The translations under genes and the position numbers were made by a program. DNA of 47,666 bases from Prevotella sp. UBA2444 (lineage in GTDB: Bacteria > Bacteroidota > Bacteroidia > Bacteroidales > Bacteroidaceae): contig DDQK01000041.1 in NCBI GenBank assembly GCA_002342665.1, forward strand, positions 53,704 to 101,369, in the 5' to 3' direction. A model generated the notes under the pieces. That model had not been told where the DNA came from and did no database searches. It saw nothing but the letters and a program-made list of their open reading frames with translations. Numbering within the stretch: the first letter of the stretch is position 1; each line of letters starts with the position of its first letter. Shown here piece after piece: positions 16,851 to 25,069 of the stretch.

Positions 16851-18662
16851 ATGATTAGGCACCTGAACCTTATCTTTACCGCGCTATTACTTTTGGCCAG
16901 TGTAAATATCGCTTTTGCTGACAAGGCCGTCTCTGATCTGACGGGCGAGGACAAAGAGCGTTTCGATAAATTCCGCCACCTCTTTACTACGGGCAATCCT
17001 AATGAGTTCTATAGCTACACCAAAGAGTATGCCGAGTACCTGAAGAAGCAGGGCGATATGAACCTGTATTATAAGCTGAAGAACAATGAGGGCTTCTATG
17101 CCCTTCGCCACAATCAGATACTCCAGGCTATGGAGATAGCTGAGGCGTTGGAGAAAGAGGTTCGCGAAAACAAGGCAGAGAACTATTATTATCTGCCTGT
17201 AGCCTTGATGGGCGACGTCTATTATGAGAGTCACGATATGCGGAAGGCTGAGAAATTCTTCCTCCAGGCATTGGGCGAGGCAGGCGATCGCGACCCGAAG
17301 TTCACCATGCGTACCTATATGAGCCTTGGAGAGATGCAGGCGCTGAAGAATCCCCAAAAAGCTCTCGAATGGTATGACAAGGCGATAGAACTGGCCCAGA
17401 TGTACAACAATATGGAGTATCTGAGTATGTCGGTGGCTATGAAGGGCTATATCCATTTTCTGGCGGGTGACGCTGGCAAGTTCTATCGCAGTTACGACGA
17501 CTACAACAACCTGCGACAGTCGGGCGACCCAGATTTCAGCAAGCGCTACAATAATATGATGGAGATTGCTAAGCTGACCTTCGATGGAGATTATCGCGAT
17601 GCACGTGACTTGATGGCCCGTGGCAATCTATATGTCGACAGTGCGTTGGTGAGCATCCGCATTCTGGCATCTGAGGGAAACATAAAGGACGGTTTTTCGG
17701 CCATGATTCAGCGGTATGTGGAACTTGACTCGATCTATAGTCTGGCTCAAGAAGCCAGTTACGACCATATTGCCACGGAGCGCACCCTGAGACTGGCACA
17801 AGATGAGGCTGCAAGTAGTCAGAAGGAGGTTAAAATTCTAATGTACGTCCTGATAGGTCTCATCGTGGTATTTCTGTTTGTCTACATTATGGGGCGTCGA
17901 CGCCTGATGTTGAAGATATGGGAGCGCAATAAACTGTTGAAGGATGCCCTGGCTCATGCAGAGGAGTCAGACCGTATGAAGTCGGCCTTCATCAGTAATA
18001 TGAGTCATGAGATACGAACGCCGCTGAACGCAGTGGCAGGCTTCTCGTCGCTGCTCGTAGAGTCGGGCAGTGAAATCGGTGAGGCAGAGAAGAAAGACAT
18101 GCAGGAGCGTATTACTAATAATGTGGAACTGATCACCTCTATCGTCGATGAGATGCTGGAGCTCTCGAAGAGTGAGAGTGAGAGCAATCTGCGTCCCCAG
18201 ACGGAATATACGGATGTATGGGTGAATCAGTTGTGTCGCGGTGTGCTCCGTTCGATGGTGATGAAGGCTAAGAAGGGCGTAGAGATGCGCTTTGCCTCGA
18301 AATTGCCCGATGATTTCGTCATCCGTACTCACCCTGCCACGGTGAAGCGTATTCTATACCATATCCTCGACAATGCCCAGAAATTCACTGAGCAGGGCTA
18401 TATTGAATTACGCTGTGGCGTTGATAAGGAAAAGCACCAGATCAAGCTGATAGTCACGGATACAGGTATCGGTATTCCCAAGGAGGATCACGGCCGTATC
18501 TTCGACCTGTTCGAGAAGGGCAATGAGAACTTCAAGGAGGGTATTGGTTTAGGACTGCCTATCTGCCGTCGTCTGGCCGCTTCGATAGGAGGCGAGGTAA
18601 AGCTCGATGATTCCTACACCGAGGGTTCACGATTTATTCTCACCATACCTGCGATAGAATAA
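16851..18662 (+). CDS. TPR-containing sensor histidine kinase
   Basis: 603 residues. It has a signal peptide (about 1-23), a periplasmic helical region with TPR-like pairs (about 30-320), one membrane segment (about 328-348), a short coiled linker, and a HisKA domain with the phospho-acceptor His near 386 (SNMSHEIRTPLNA). A HATPase_c domain follows (N box HILDNAQKF, G1 DTGIGIP, G2 GIGLGLPICRR). No receiver or DNA-binding domain is attached and no response regulator lies next to it, so the partner is elsewhere. The hybrid of TPR sensor and kinase is common in Bacteroidetes. Its own promoter and terminator make it monocistronic; a link with the upstream exporter is only positional. Confidence 0.9.
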   Translation: MIRHLNLIFTALLLLASVNIAFADKAVSDLTGEDKERFDKFRHLFTTGNPNEFYSYTKEYAEYLKKQGDMNLYYKLKNNEGFYALRHNQILQAMEIAEALEKEVRENKAENYYYLPVALMGDVYYESHDMRKAEKFFLQALGEAGDRDPKFTMRTYMSLGEMQALKNPQKALEWYDKAIELAQMYNNMEYLSMSVAMKGYIHFLAGDAGKFYRSYDDYNNLRQSGDPDFSKRYNNMMEIAKLTFDGDYRDARDLMARGNLYVDSALVSIRILASEGNIKDGFSAMIQRYVELDSIYSLAQEASYDHIATERTLRLAQDEAASSQKEVKILMYVLIGLIVVFLFVYIMGRRRLMLKIWERNKLLKDALAHAEESDRMKSAFISNMSHEIRTPLNAVAGFSSLLVESGSEIGEAEKKDMQERITNNVELITSIVDEMLELSKSESESNLRPQTEYTDVWVNQLCRGVLRSMVMKAKKGVEMRFASKLPDDFVIRTHPATVKRILYHILDNAQKFTEQGYIELRCGVDKEKHQIKLIVTDTGIGIPKEDHGRIFDLFEKGNENFKEGIGLGLPICRRLAASIGGEVKLDDSYTEGSRFILTIPAIE

Positions 18663-18666
18663 AGAA

Positions 18667-18692
18667 GAGGCTCACCCGATGGTGAGCCTCTC
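18667..18692. terminator. Terminator between the kinase gene and the converging minus-strand genes
   Basis: AGAGGCTCACC (18667-18677), loop CGAT, GGTGAGCCTCT (18682-18692): a perfect 11-bp stem starting 5 bp after the kinase stop and followed by a T-rich stretch. The opposite-strand small gene ends at 18696, so it can serve both directions. Confidence 0.8.
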
Positions 18693-18695
18693 TTG

Positions 18696-18884
18696 TTATT
18701 TCTTATGACGGTTGGCCCTCTGTTCGCGGTATTTCGCTTTCTGACGGGCAGAACCGCTACCGTGGGCCCCGGTGATGTACTGCTTCTTCTTGGCCTTGGT
18801 CTTCACTTTGCCCTCTTGCTTGGGCTTGTCACCACCACGGCCGAACGAGATGCCATTCTCCAGGATATTCTGAAAGTCGTCCAT
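18696..18884 (-). CDS. Small basic protein (62 aa) of unknown function
   Basis: MDDFQNILENGISFGRGG followed by a Lys/Arg/Gln-rich tail ending REQRANRHKK; 62 residues, strongly basic, no signal peptide or membrane segment. I do not recognise the family. Evidence for a gene is context: its ATG lies 4 bp after the stop of the AICAR transformylase gene, and its stop comes 3 bp before the shared terminator. A basic tail of this kind suggests RNA or DNA contact. A longer reading of the frame from 19019 would overlap the transformylase and is rejected. Confidence 0.65.
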   Translation of the reverse strand: MDDFQNILENGISFGRGGDKPKQEGKVKTKAKKKQYITGAHGSGSARQKAKYREQRANRHKK

Positions 18885-18888
18885 AGGC

Positions 18889-20073
18889 TTAGTGATGGAA
18901 GAGGCGTACGCCTGTGAATGCCATGGCGATGCCATACTTGTCGCATGTCTCGATGACATTGTCATCGCGTACTGAACCACCAGCCTGAGCAATGAACTCC
19001 ACGCCACTCTTGTGTGCACGCTCTATATTGTCGCCGAAGGGGAAGAAGGCGTCAGAGCCGAGGGCAACCTTCGTATTCTGGGCTATCCAGGCTTTCTTCT
19101 CATCCATCGTCAGCACTTCAGGCTTCTGCTTGAAGAACTGCTGCCAGGTACCGTCGCGCAACACGTCGTCGTGATCTTCAGAGATGTACACGTCAATGGT
19201 GTTGTCGCGGTCAGCACGACGGATATTGTCCACGAAGGGCAGCGACATCACTTTCGGGTGCTGACGCAACCACCAGATGTCTGCCTTGGAGCCAGCCAGA
19301 CGGGTGCAGTGAATGCGGCTCTGCTGACCAGCTCCGATGCCGATGGCCTGTCCGTCCTTTACGTAGCAGACGCTGTTCGATTGCGTATACTTTAGTGTGA
19401 TAAGTGCGATGATCAGGTCGCGTTTGGCTTCGGGGGTGAAAGTCTTGTTCTGTGTGGGCATATTCTCGAAGAGGGCATCATCGTCGAGACGGATCTCGTT
19501 GCGGCCCTGTTCGAATGTGATGCCAAACACCTGCTTGCGCTCCACGGGCTCAGGCTTGTAGCCAGGGTCGATCTTAATCACGTTGTAGGTACCCTTGCGC
19601 TTGTCCTTCAGTATTTCGATAGCCTCGGGAGTATAGTCGGGAGCTATCACCCCGTCGCTCACTTCGCGCTTCAGCAGCAGGGCTGTCGTAGCGTCACAAG
19701 TATCTGAGAGGGCCACGAAATCGCCGTAGCTCGACATACGGTCGGCACCACGGGCTCTGGCGTATGCACAGGCGATGGGACTCTCGTCGAGGCCCTTTAC
19801 GTCATCCACGAAGTAGATTTTCTTCAGTGTGTCGCTCAAGGGCAGGCCTACGGCAGCACCAGCTGGCGATACGTGTTTGAACGAGGCTGCAGCAGCTAGT
19901 CCTGTGGCCTCCTTCAGTTCCTTGACGAGCTGCCAGGCGTTGAAGGCATCGAGGAAGTTGATGTACCCCGGACGGCCGTTGATTACTTCGATGGGTAACT
20001 CGCCCTCAGTCATGAAGATGCGCGAGGGCTTCTGGTTCGGATTGCATCCGTACTTGAGTGCTAACTCTTTCAT
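18889..20073 (-). CDS. Stand-alone AICAR transformylase
   Basis: 394 residues matching only the AICAR formyltransferase part of PurH. It transfers a formyl group from 10-formyl-tetrahydrofolate to AICAR, the penultimate step of purine synthesis. SFKHVSPAG (the Lys-His pair of the active site), the segment LDESPIACAYARARGADRMSSYGDF and GAGQQSRIHCTRLAG are family hallmarks. Usual PurH is about 510-530 residues with an N-terminal IMP cyclohydrolase domain, which is absent here; the beginning MKELALKYGCNPNQKPSR is a natural start, not a truncation. Such free-standing forms of about 390 residues exist in some anaerobes. IMP cyclohydrolase must come from another gene. A 62-aa gene follows in the same transcript. 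Confidence 0.88.
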   Translation of the reverse strand: MKELALKYGCNPNQKPSRIFMTEGELPIEVINGRPGYINFLDAFNAWQLVKELKEATGLAAAASFKHVSPAGAAVGLPLSDTLKKIYFVDDVKGLDESPIACAYARARGADRMSSYGDFVALSDTCDATTALLLKREVSDGVIAPDYTPEAIEILKDKRKGTYNVIKIDPGYKPEPVERKQVFGITFEQGRNEIRLDDDALFENMPTQNKTFTPEAKRDLIIALITLKYTQSNSVCYVKDGQAIGIGAGQQSRIHCTRLAGSKADIWWLRQHPKVMSLPFVDNIRRADRDNTIDVYISEDHDDVLRDGTWQQFFKQKPEVLTMDEKKAWIAQNTKVALGSDAFFPFGDNIERAHKSGVEFIAQAGGSVRDDNVIETCDKYGIAMAFTGVRLFHH

Positions 20074-20078
20074 ATCTC

Positions 20079-20120
20079 TAAACTATAAACTGTAAACCGT
20101 AAACTGTAAACCGTAAACCA
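20079..20120. repeat. Heptamer array (TAAACTG/TAAACCG)
   Basis: Six 7-bp units: TAAACTA, TAAACTG, TAAACCG, TAAACTG, TAAACCG, TAAACCA. In another phase they read GTAAACY. They fill the space between the transformylase start and the L19 terminator. Confidence 0.85.
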
Positions 20121-20147
20121 AAAAAAGAGGCCCGAAGCCTCTTTTTT
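20121..20147. terminator. Terminator after the L19 gene
   Basis: AAAAAAGAGGC (20121-20131), loop CCGAA, GCCTCTTTTTT (20137-20147). With A and T runs at both ends it can work in both directions; its natural job is to end the minus-strand L19 transcript two bases after the stop codon. Confidence 0.8.
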
Positions 20148-20148
20148 C

Positions 20149-20511
20149 TTACTCTGCTGAAACGGGACGGCGCTTCTCCTTGATACGGGCAGCCTTACCT
20201 GTGAGCTTGCGCAGGTAGTACAGCTTAGCGCGACGAACCTTACCAATCTTGTTCACCTCGATACTATCGATATTGGGTGACTCAATGGGGAAGATACGCT
20301 CTACACCAACGGTGCCAGACATCTTACGAACGGTGAAACGCTTCTTATCGCCGTGGCCACAAATCTTGATGACTACACCACGATAGAGCTGGATACGCTC
20401 CTTAGAACCCTCGATAATTTTGTAAGCGACAGTGATGGTGTCACCAGCCTTGAACTCTGGGAACTTCTTGCCGGTTGCAAATGCTTCTTCAGCAACTTTA
20501 ATTAAATCCAT
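20149..20511 (-). CDS. rplS: 50S ribosomal protein L19
   Basis: 120 residues from [12 protein letters not shown]. The core [50 protein letters not shown] and [24 protein letters not shown] are diagnostic of L19, which sits at the 30S-50S interface. The ATG at 20511 gives the normal length; an ATG at 20610 in the same frame lies within the promoter and is rejected. It is monocistronic, with its own promoter box at 20608 and terminator at 20121. Confidence 0.97.
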   Translation of the reverse strand: MDLIKVAEEAFATGKKFPEFKAGDTITVAYKIIEGSKERIQLYRGVVIKICGHGDKKRFTVRKMSGTVGVERIFPIESPNIDSIEVNKIGKVRRAKLYYLRKLTGKAARIKEKRRPVSAE

Positions 20512-20607
20512 TGTTACTTCTAAATAATTAAATTTGTTGTATCGTTCCAACGCAACATAACAGGCCTCTCGATACTTCCTGCCAGCGATTACGCCGAAAA
20601 GCGGGTG

Positions 20608-20615
20608 CAAAGGTA
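20608..20615 (-). promoter_or_regulatory. Promoter -7 box of the L19 gene
   Basis: TACCTTTG followed by C on the minus strand, with a leader of about 90 bases before the ATG at 20511. No TTG stands at the ideal -33 distance. Confidence 0.55.
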
Positions 20616-20657
20616 CAACTTTTTATGCAAATAACGAAATATTTCGATTATTTTTTG

Positions 20658-20665
20658 TATATTTG
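20658..20665 (+). promoter_or_regulatory. Promoter -7 box of the split 5'-nucleotidase genes
   Basis: TATATTTG followed by C, 20 bp before the ATG at 20686 and divergent from the L19 promoter. The -33 element is not recognisable. Confidence 0.5.
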
Positions 20666-20685
20666 CACCATTAATTATGTTAATC

Positions 20686-21459
20686 ATGAAGTATAGATAC
20701 CATTTTTTTGCTTTTGTAGCACTTATGACGACTGTCGCCTGTGCTCCTAAGCACTACCAGCTGACCAGTGTGGAGCGAACGCGCATCATCGTTGACAGTC
20801 GATATGATGAGAATCCTGATGAGGCTGCTGCCAAATTCCTTGCACCTTACAAAAGGGTGAACGACAGTATCATGGCTCCTCTGATGGGAAGGGTGGCTCA
20901 CAACATGCATGCAAAACGACCAGAAAGTGACCTTTCTAACCTGGTGAGTGATATCCTGGTTTGGGCTGCAAAAGACTATGGCGAGCAGCCTGTGCTGGGC
21001 ATCTACAACATGGGAGGCATTAGGGCTGACCTCGTCAAGGGTGATGTCACCTATGAAGACGTGCTCTCCATCGCTCCTTTCGAGAACAAAATTTGTTTTA
21101 TCACTCTCACTGGCGAGAAGATGATGGACCTCTTCCGTCAGATTGCTCGTCGGGGAGGGGAGGGCGTCAGCAAGGGTACAGAACTCGTCATCTCTGAAGA
21201 TGGCGAACTCCTGTCTGCACGTCTGCATGGCGAGGACATCGACTCCGATGAGGAATACCGGATTGCCACCATCAATTATCTCATTGAGGGCAATGACGGC
21301 ATGCCTGCCCTGAAAGAGGGAACGGATGTTGTGGCTCCTACCGATCCAAGCAACAATACGCGCTATCTCATCATGAACTTCTTCCGTGACAAATTGAAGC
21401 GCGGAGAGGTGGTTGATGCGAAAGAGGAAGGAAGAATTATTGTGAAAAGTGAACAGTGA
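20686..21459 (+). CDS. 5'-nucleotidase C-terminal domain lipoprotein
   Basis: 257 residues from MKYRYHFFAF (an ATG three codons upstream is possible). A lipoprotein signal ends at VACAPK (Cys near residue 19). The body is the 5_nucleotid_C domain alone: LSNLVSDILVWAAKDY, YNMGGIRADLVKGDVTYEDVLSIAPF and YLIEGNDG are the substrate-binding features. This domain normally follows a metallophosphatase domain in one chain; here the metallophosphatase is a separate gene just downstream. The two products probably assemble or act in sequence on nucleotides in the envelope. The stop lies inside a heptamer array. Confidence 0.88.
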   Translation: MKYRYHFFAFVALMTTVACAPKHYQLTSVERTRIIVDSRYDENPDEAAAKFLAPYKRVNDSIMAPLMGRVAHNMHAKRPESDLSNLVSDILVWAAKDYGEQPVLGIYNMGGIRADLVKGDVTYEDVLSIAPFENKICFITLTGEKMMDLFRQIARRGGEGVSKGTELVISEDGELLSARLHGEDIDSDEEYRIATINYLIEGNDGMPALKEGTDVVAPTDPSNNTRYLIMNFFRDKLKRGEVVDAKEEGRIIVKSEQ

Positions 21460-21483
21460 ATAATGAATAGTGAATAGTGAGAT
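21442..21483. repeat. Heptamer array (GTGAATA family) at a gene junction
   Basis: Units GTGAAAA, GTGAACA, GTGAATA, ATGAATA, GTGAATA and GTGAGAT run through the end of one 5'-nucleotidase gene and the start of the next. They encode the last residues VKSEQ and stop of the first and supply two candidate start codons for the second. Confidence 0.85.
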
Positions 21484-22324
21484 GAGACGGATATACTTGA
21501 TTATATTGTTAGCACTGCTCTCGGGAGTGACTGTCAGTGCCAAGAAGCATAAGCAGCTCGTCATTCTGCATACCAACGATACGCATTCTACCATCATGCC
21601 CGTCAATGCCAATATCGATAACAAGGAGCTGGCAGGCCGTGGCGGGTTTCTGCGACGTGTCAACATGATCAAGGAGCAGCGGCGGCAGCATCCCGACCTG
21701 TTGCTCTTCGACTCTGGCGACTTTGCGCAGGGGTCAGGCTATTTCACGCTCTTCAAGGGCGAGGTTGAGGTAGGGCTGATGAATCTGATGGGCTATGATG
21801 CCGCTACCATCGGCAACCATGAGTTTGACTTTGGTATGGACAATATGGCCAAAATCTTCAAACAGGCTAATTTCCCCATCGTGTGCTCCAATTATGACTG
21901 CACGGGCACAGTGCTCGAGGACATCGTCAAACCCTATATCACACTCACTCGCAACGGTGTCAGGATTGGTGTGTTTGCACTCTCGCCACCACTGAAGGGA
22001 CTCGTCTCTGATGCCAACTGCAAGGGCATCACCTTCCTTGATCCTGCGGAGACGGCACAGAAATATATCGACATCCTTCGCAAGCAGGAGAAGGTCGACA
22101 TAGTCATCTGTATCTCGCATCTGGGGTGGAATGTGTCTGTTTATTCTGATGAGAAATTCCTTCGCCAGACTGAAGGCTGTGATTTGGTATTGGGTGGCCA
22201 TACTCATACCTATATGCCGATGCTGGAATATGCGCCTGACAAGAATGGCAAGAAGATTCCTGTGGATCAGAATGGCAAGCACGGCGTCTTCGTAGGTAAG
22301 TTGGTGCTTGACCTTCAGAAATAG
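21482..22324 (+). CDS. 5'-nucleotidase metallophosphatase domain protein
   Basis: 280 residues from MRRIYLI with a signal peptide ending about GVTVSA. The calcineurin-like phosphatase motifs are complete: HTNDTHS, LFDSGDFAQGS, GNHEFDFG, ISHLGW and GGHTHTY, giving the residues for two metals. It lacks the C-terminal nucleotide-recognition domain, which is encoded by the preceding gene. The ATG at 21470 lies in the heptamer array; 21482 gives a better signal peptide. The gene ends directly against the converging PorT-like gene, with no base between the stops. Confidence 0.88.
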   Translation: MRRIYLIILLALLSGVTVSAKKHKQLVILHTNDTHSTIMPVNANIDNKELAGRGGFLRRVNMIKEQRRQHPDLLLFDSGDFAQGSGYFTLFKGEVEVGLMNLMGYDAATIGNHEFDFGMDNMAKIFKQANFPIVCSNYDCTGTVLEDIVKPYITLTRNGVRIGVFALSPPLKGLVSDANCKGITFLDPAETAQKYIDILRKQEKVDIVICISHLGWNVSVYSDEKFLRQTEGCDLVLGGHTHTYMPMLEYAPDKNGKKIPVDQNGKHGVFVGKLVLDLQK

Positions 22325-23074
22325 TTATTCGAAGTAAAACGTCAGCACCACCATCTTTGTATGCCCGCTCCTGACGGAGTTGGCATACATTTTTTTGTTC
22401 GTGTCGAGCAGTTCGTCTGCATGGCTTCTGTCGAGCACGTCAGTCAGACTAAAGCAGAATTTCAGTTCTGGGATCAGCTTGAAGAAAGGCAGATATAAGT
22501 CGCATCCCAATCCTATTTCGAGATACGTATCGGCACGCTTAAGTTGTAAGATGTCCTGGTCTTTGCTCTTCAGATTGATCATCTGGTTAACACCTGCCAT
22601 CAGATAGGGACGATAGTTGTTCCAGCGCTCAGCTGAGAATTTCAGGTCGATGGGAAAGGAGATATAGGTGGTCTTCAAGTCCTGCGTCTCTTCCACCGGT
22701 CTTCCCTCAGGAGTCAGGTCCGTCAAATTACGAAAGGTCAGGTGCTTGGCTCCAAAATGCATGGTGGGCGAGAAGCGCAGGTTCAAGTGCTGCGACAGCC
22801 TCAGGTCAGCCAGCACACCCACAGAGAAACCAGCATTCCATTTGTCGGCATCGGCCACGATGGTCTTCGTCTGCTTTGTACCGTCCTCCATGGTGATGGT
22901 CTGTGGGCCTACGTTCTCCAGTTCGATGTCCTGCAGGTTCATGCCCACGAGGATTCCCAGATGTAGCGGACGCAAGTCGATATAGGGCTTGTTCTGCACT
23001 TTTCTTTCCTGCGCCATGCCTGTCAGTACGGTGGCTATGAGCACTCCAAGCAGTATGATTCTTTTCTTTCTCAT
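22325..23074 (-). CDS. porT: PorT-like outer membrane beta-barrel protein
   Basis: 249 residues: signal peptide (about 1-21, ending GMAQE), then alternating polar/apolar strands ending in VVLTFYFE, a terminal aromatic typical of outer membrane barrels. The segment RPLHLGILVGMNLQDIELEN, then the early alignment of the barrel, resembles PorT, an outer membrane component of the type IX secretion system. Other type IX genes are not in the window. A more general outer membrane porin-like (PorT family) label is the safer alternative. It is monocistronic and convergent with the metallophosphatase gene. Confidence 0.7.
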   Translation of the reverse strand: MRKKRIILLGVLIATVLTGMAQERKVQNKPYIDLRPLHLGILVGMNLQDIELENVGPQTITMEDGTKQTKTIVADADKWNAGFSVGVLADLRLSQHLNLRFSPTMHFGAKHLTFRNLTDLTPEGRPVEETQDLKTTYISFPIDLKFSAERWNNYRPYLMAGVNQMINLKSKDQDILQLKRADTYLEIGLGCDLYLPFFKLIPELKFCFSLTDVLDRSHADELLDTNKKMYANSVRSGHTKMVVLTFYFE

Positions 23075-23175
23075 CTGTCTTTCTTATAACGGAATTATTG
23101 TCTGTTTATTATTTCGACACCGTATAAATTACGAAAATAAATACCTAAATCGTGGTATTATTCGAAAAAAGTTTG

Positions 23176-23183
23176 TACCTTTG
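23176..23183 (+). promoter_or_regulatory. Promoter -7 box of the ferredoxin gene
   Basis: TACCTTTG followed by C, 51 bp before the ferredoxin ATG. Upstream, TGG stands where TTG would be expected. Confidence 0.6.
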
Positions 23184-23234
23184 CATCATCAAAAGTGAGT
23201 ATTTACATTATTAACAATTTAAATTTATAGCATT

Positions 23235-23402
23235 ATGGCATATGTAATTGGTGACGACTGCATCGCTTGCGGTACATGTCAGGGTGAGTGCCCCGTTGAG
23301 GCAATTTCTGAGGGTGAGAAGTATTCTATCAATCCCGATCTGTGCACTGAGTGCGGCACATGCGCCAGCGTTTGCCCCTCTGAGGCTATCAGCCTGGGCT
23401 AA
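23235..23402 (+). CDS. 2[4Fe-4S] ferredoxin
   Basis: 55 residues, MAYVIGDDCIACGTC to SEAISLG. Two complete motifs, C-IA-C-GT-C-QGE-CP and C-TE-C-GT-C-ASV-CP, hold two 4Fe-4S clusters, as in clostridial-type ferredoxins. It is a soluble low-potential electron carrier for enzymes such as pyruvate:ferredoxin oxidoreductase and radical-SAM enzymes. It has its own promoter box and a strong terminator 22 bp after the stop, so it stands alone and is likely highly expressed. Confidence 0.95.
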   Translation: MAYVIGDDCIACGTCQGECPVEAISEGEKYSINPDLCTECGTCASVCPSEAISLG

Positions 23403-23424
23403 TTCAAGTCAAAAGTCAAACAGA

Positions 23425-23460
23425 AGAGCTTGTCGATTTCTTTCGACAGGCTCTTTTTTT
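23425..23460 (+). terminator. Terminator of the ferredoxin gene
   Basis: AGAGCTTGTCGA (23425-23436) pairs with TCGACAGGCTCT (23443-23454) with a single G-U, followed by a run of seven T. Confidence 0.85.
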
Positions 23461-23489
23461 CGCTTTGGCATTCGTGTGCTTAATGTATA

Positions 23490-23529
23490 TAAAGAAAAGA
23501 TGCCTGGCAGAATAGCTCTGCCAGGCATC
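23490..23529 (-). terminator. Terminator of the TonB/TPR operon
   Basis: GATGCCTGGCAGA (23499-23511), loop ATAGC, TCTGCCAGGCATC (23517-23529): a perfect 13-bp stem. On the minus strand it is followed by a T-rich run and lies 38 bp past the stop of the TPR gene. Confidence 0.8.
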
Positions 23530-23567
23530 CGTCTTTTATAAAGGGAATTAATGCTATACTTGTCTGA

Positions 23568-24992
23568 TTACTTCAGGTCGCGGATCTGGACAGCAGGAGC
23601 ATAGTCGGGATCGATGGCCAGAATCTTGGCAGCATACTCCTTGGCCAGAGGCTTGTTCTTGCCATAGAGGAATGCGTAGGTCATCAGGTAGTGGTAGCTA
23701 TATTTCAGCATGGTGTCCTCGCTCTTGTCGCGGTCTGTCTTGCCCTCAAGCAGGTCAACCACTTTCTGGAAGTCACCCTTTGCCAGACCCTTCTCAGCAT
23801 TCTTGTCGAGCTTGTTGTTCAGTGTTGCGCACTGATAAGCAGAATAGATGTTCTGGATGGGGAATTTCTCTGCCATCTCGCGGTATACGCCAATAGCCTT
23901 TCCAATCATCTCGCTCTTCTTTGACTCGTCAGCCTCAGCATACTTGGAATAGATCTTTGCCAGTCCCTCGGTATCGTCGGAATTCAGGTCAGGCTTGCAG
24001 GCCAGATAGTCCTGATAGCAGCTGATGGCTTTGTCGAAGTTCTTATCCTTGGCGTATGAGTCGGAGAGTGACTTCAGGATGGCCCAGCGCTTGATCATAG
24101 AGGAGTCGTTGACGAGTTCCAGTGCCTTTTCATATTGTGCATATGCATTGGCCTTATCTTCGAGATCCTGATAAATCAGGGCTGCATAGTAGTGGTCGTA
24201 CTCAGAGAACTTGGCACTGTCGGTCTCATTGAAGTAGCGGTTGATATAACCCTTGGCTGCGTCGAGGTTCTTCAGCTCATAGTTGGAGAACATGGCCAGA
24301 CGTACGAACGTCGGGTTGCGCGGGAAGAGTTTCATACCGGCTTCAGAAGCTTTCAGAGCGTCGGCGAAATGACCAGTGAAATAGCTGCAGCGAGCGAACT
24401 CGTTGAGCTGTCCACGGTCGAGCTTGCTGACGTCAGCCTTCATGTAGTTCTCATAGGCCTGCTTCTCGTCGCCTGCCAGCATGTAGATATGTCCGGTGAA
24501 GGCATCGATGTCCTCATTGGGGCACTGCACCTTCATCTCTTGCAGTTTCTTGGCTGCCTGGCTGGGGCTGATCTTACGGTATACCATTGCCCACTTCTTG
24601 TAGCCCTCAGGATTCTTGGGGTCGAAGGTGATGGCCTGGTTGTAGTAGCTGGCAGCCTTACCACCGTCGGTGCCGTATGCCGACTCAATGTCACCCAGTA
24701 GCAGATAGGCGGGAGCGCACTGATACTTGGGCTTGCCTGCCTCATTGGCATAGTTGGCGAACATTTTGGCGTTGGCAGTGTCCTTCTGCTCGTAGAAGGC
24801 GCGTCCGATCTTCAGCAGAGCCTCGGCGTTCTTCTTGTTCTTCTTATAAGCTGTTTTTGCTAACTCGGCCACATTGGGGGCCTTTGACTTGATTCCCTGG
24901 AGGGCAGCGTTGAGCTCTTCCTCCTGTGCATTTGCGGTGGTGCTGAAACCTGCCAGCAACACACCCATTACTAGATATTTGATTGCTTTCAT
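23568..24992 (-). CDS. Periplasmic TPR-repeat protein of the TonB operon
   Basis: 474 residues with a signal peptide (about 1-22, cleaved after ANA). The rest is tandem TPR-like helical pairs: PNVAELAKTAYKKNKKNAEALLKIGRAFYEQ, the GDIESAYGTDGGKAASYYNQAITFDPKNPEGYKKWA unit and several more to the C-terminus, which ends near ILAIDPDYAPAVQI. TPR arrays serve as protein-binding scaffolds. It is the last gene of the minus-strand run ExbB, ExbD, ExbD, TonB, binding lipoprotein, TPR, and has been inherited with it, so a role in organising or supporting the energised TonB complex is plausible but unproven. Confidence 0.85.
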   Translation of the reverse strand: MKAIKYLVMGVLLAGFSTTANAQEEELNAALQGIKSKAPNVAELAKTAYKKNKKNAEALLKIGRAFYEQKDTANAKMFANYANEAGKPKYQCAPAYLLLGDIESAYGTDGGKAASYYNQAITFDPKNPEGYKKWAMVYRKISPSQAAKKLQEMKVQCPNEDIDAFTGHIYMLAGDEKQAYENYMKADVSKLDRGQLNEFARCSYFTGHFADALKASEAGMKLFPRNPTFVRLAMFSNYELKNLDAAKGYINRYFNETDSAKFSEYDHYYAALIYQDLEDKANAYAQYEKALELVNDSSMIKRWAILKSLSDSYAKDKNFDKAISCYQDYLACKPDLNSDDTEGLAKIYSKYAEADESKKSEMIGKAIGVYREMAEKFPIQNIYSAYQCATLNNKLDKNAEKGLAKGDFQKVVDLLEGKTDRDKSEDTMLKYSYHYLMTYAFLYGKNKPLAKEYAAKILAIDPDYAPAVQIRDLK

Positions 24993-25069
24993 AATTGTCT
25001 TGTTTTTAAGTTATACATCGCGTTAATTATCTCACATTATTATGACGTTTCTGAATCATAAAAGTTTAA

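Noticed and set aside
18885..19019. Longer start for the 62-aa basic protein
   Set aside because: The extension overlaps the transformylase coding end; the ATG at 18884 follows that stop by 4 bp.
18889..20073. Truncated purH pseudogene
   Set aside because: Start, length (about 390) and all transformylase motifs fit the stand-alone enzyme, so it is not a broken gene.
20079..20120. CRISPR-like array
   Set aside because: Units are 7 bp with no spacers and no cas genes; it belongs to the heptamer family.
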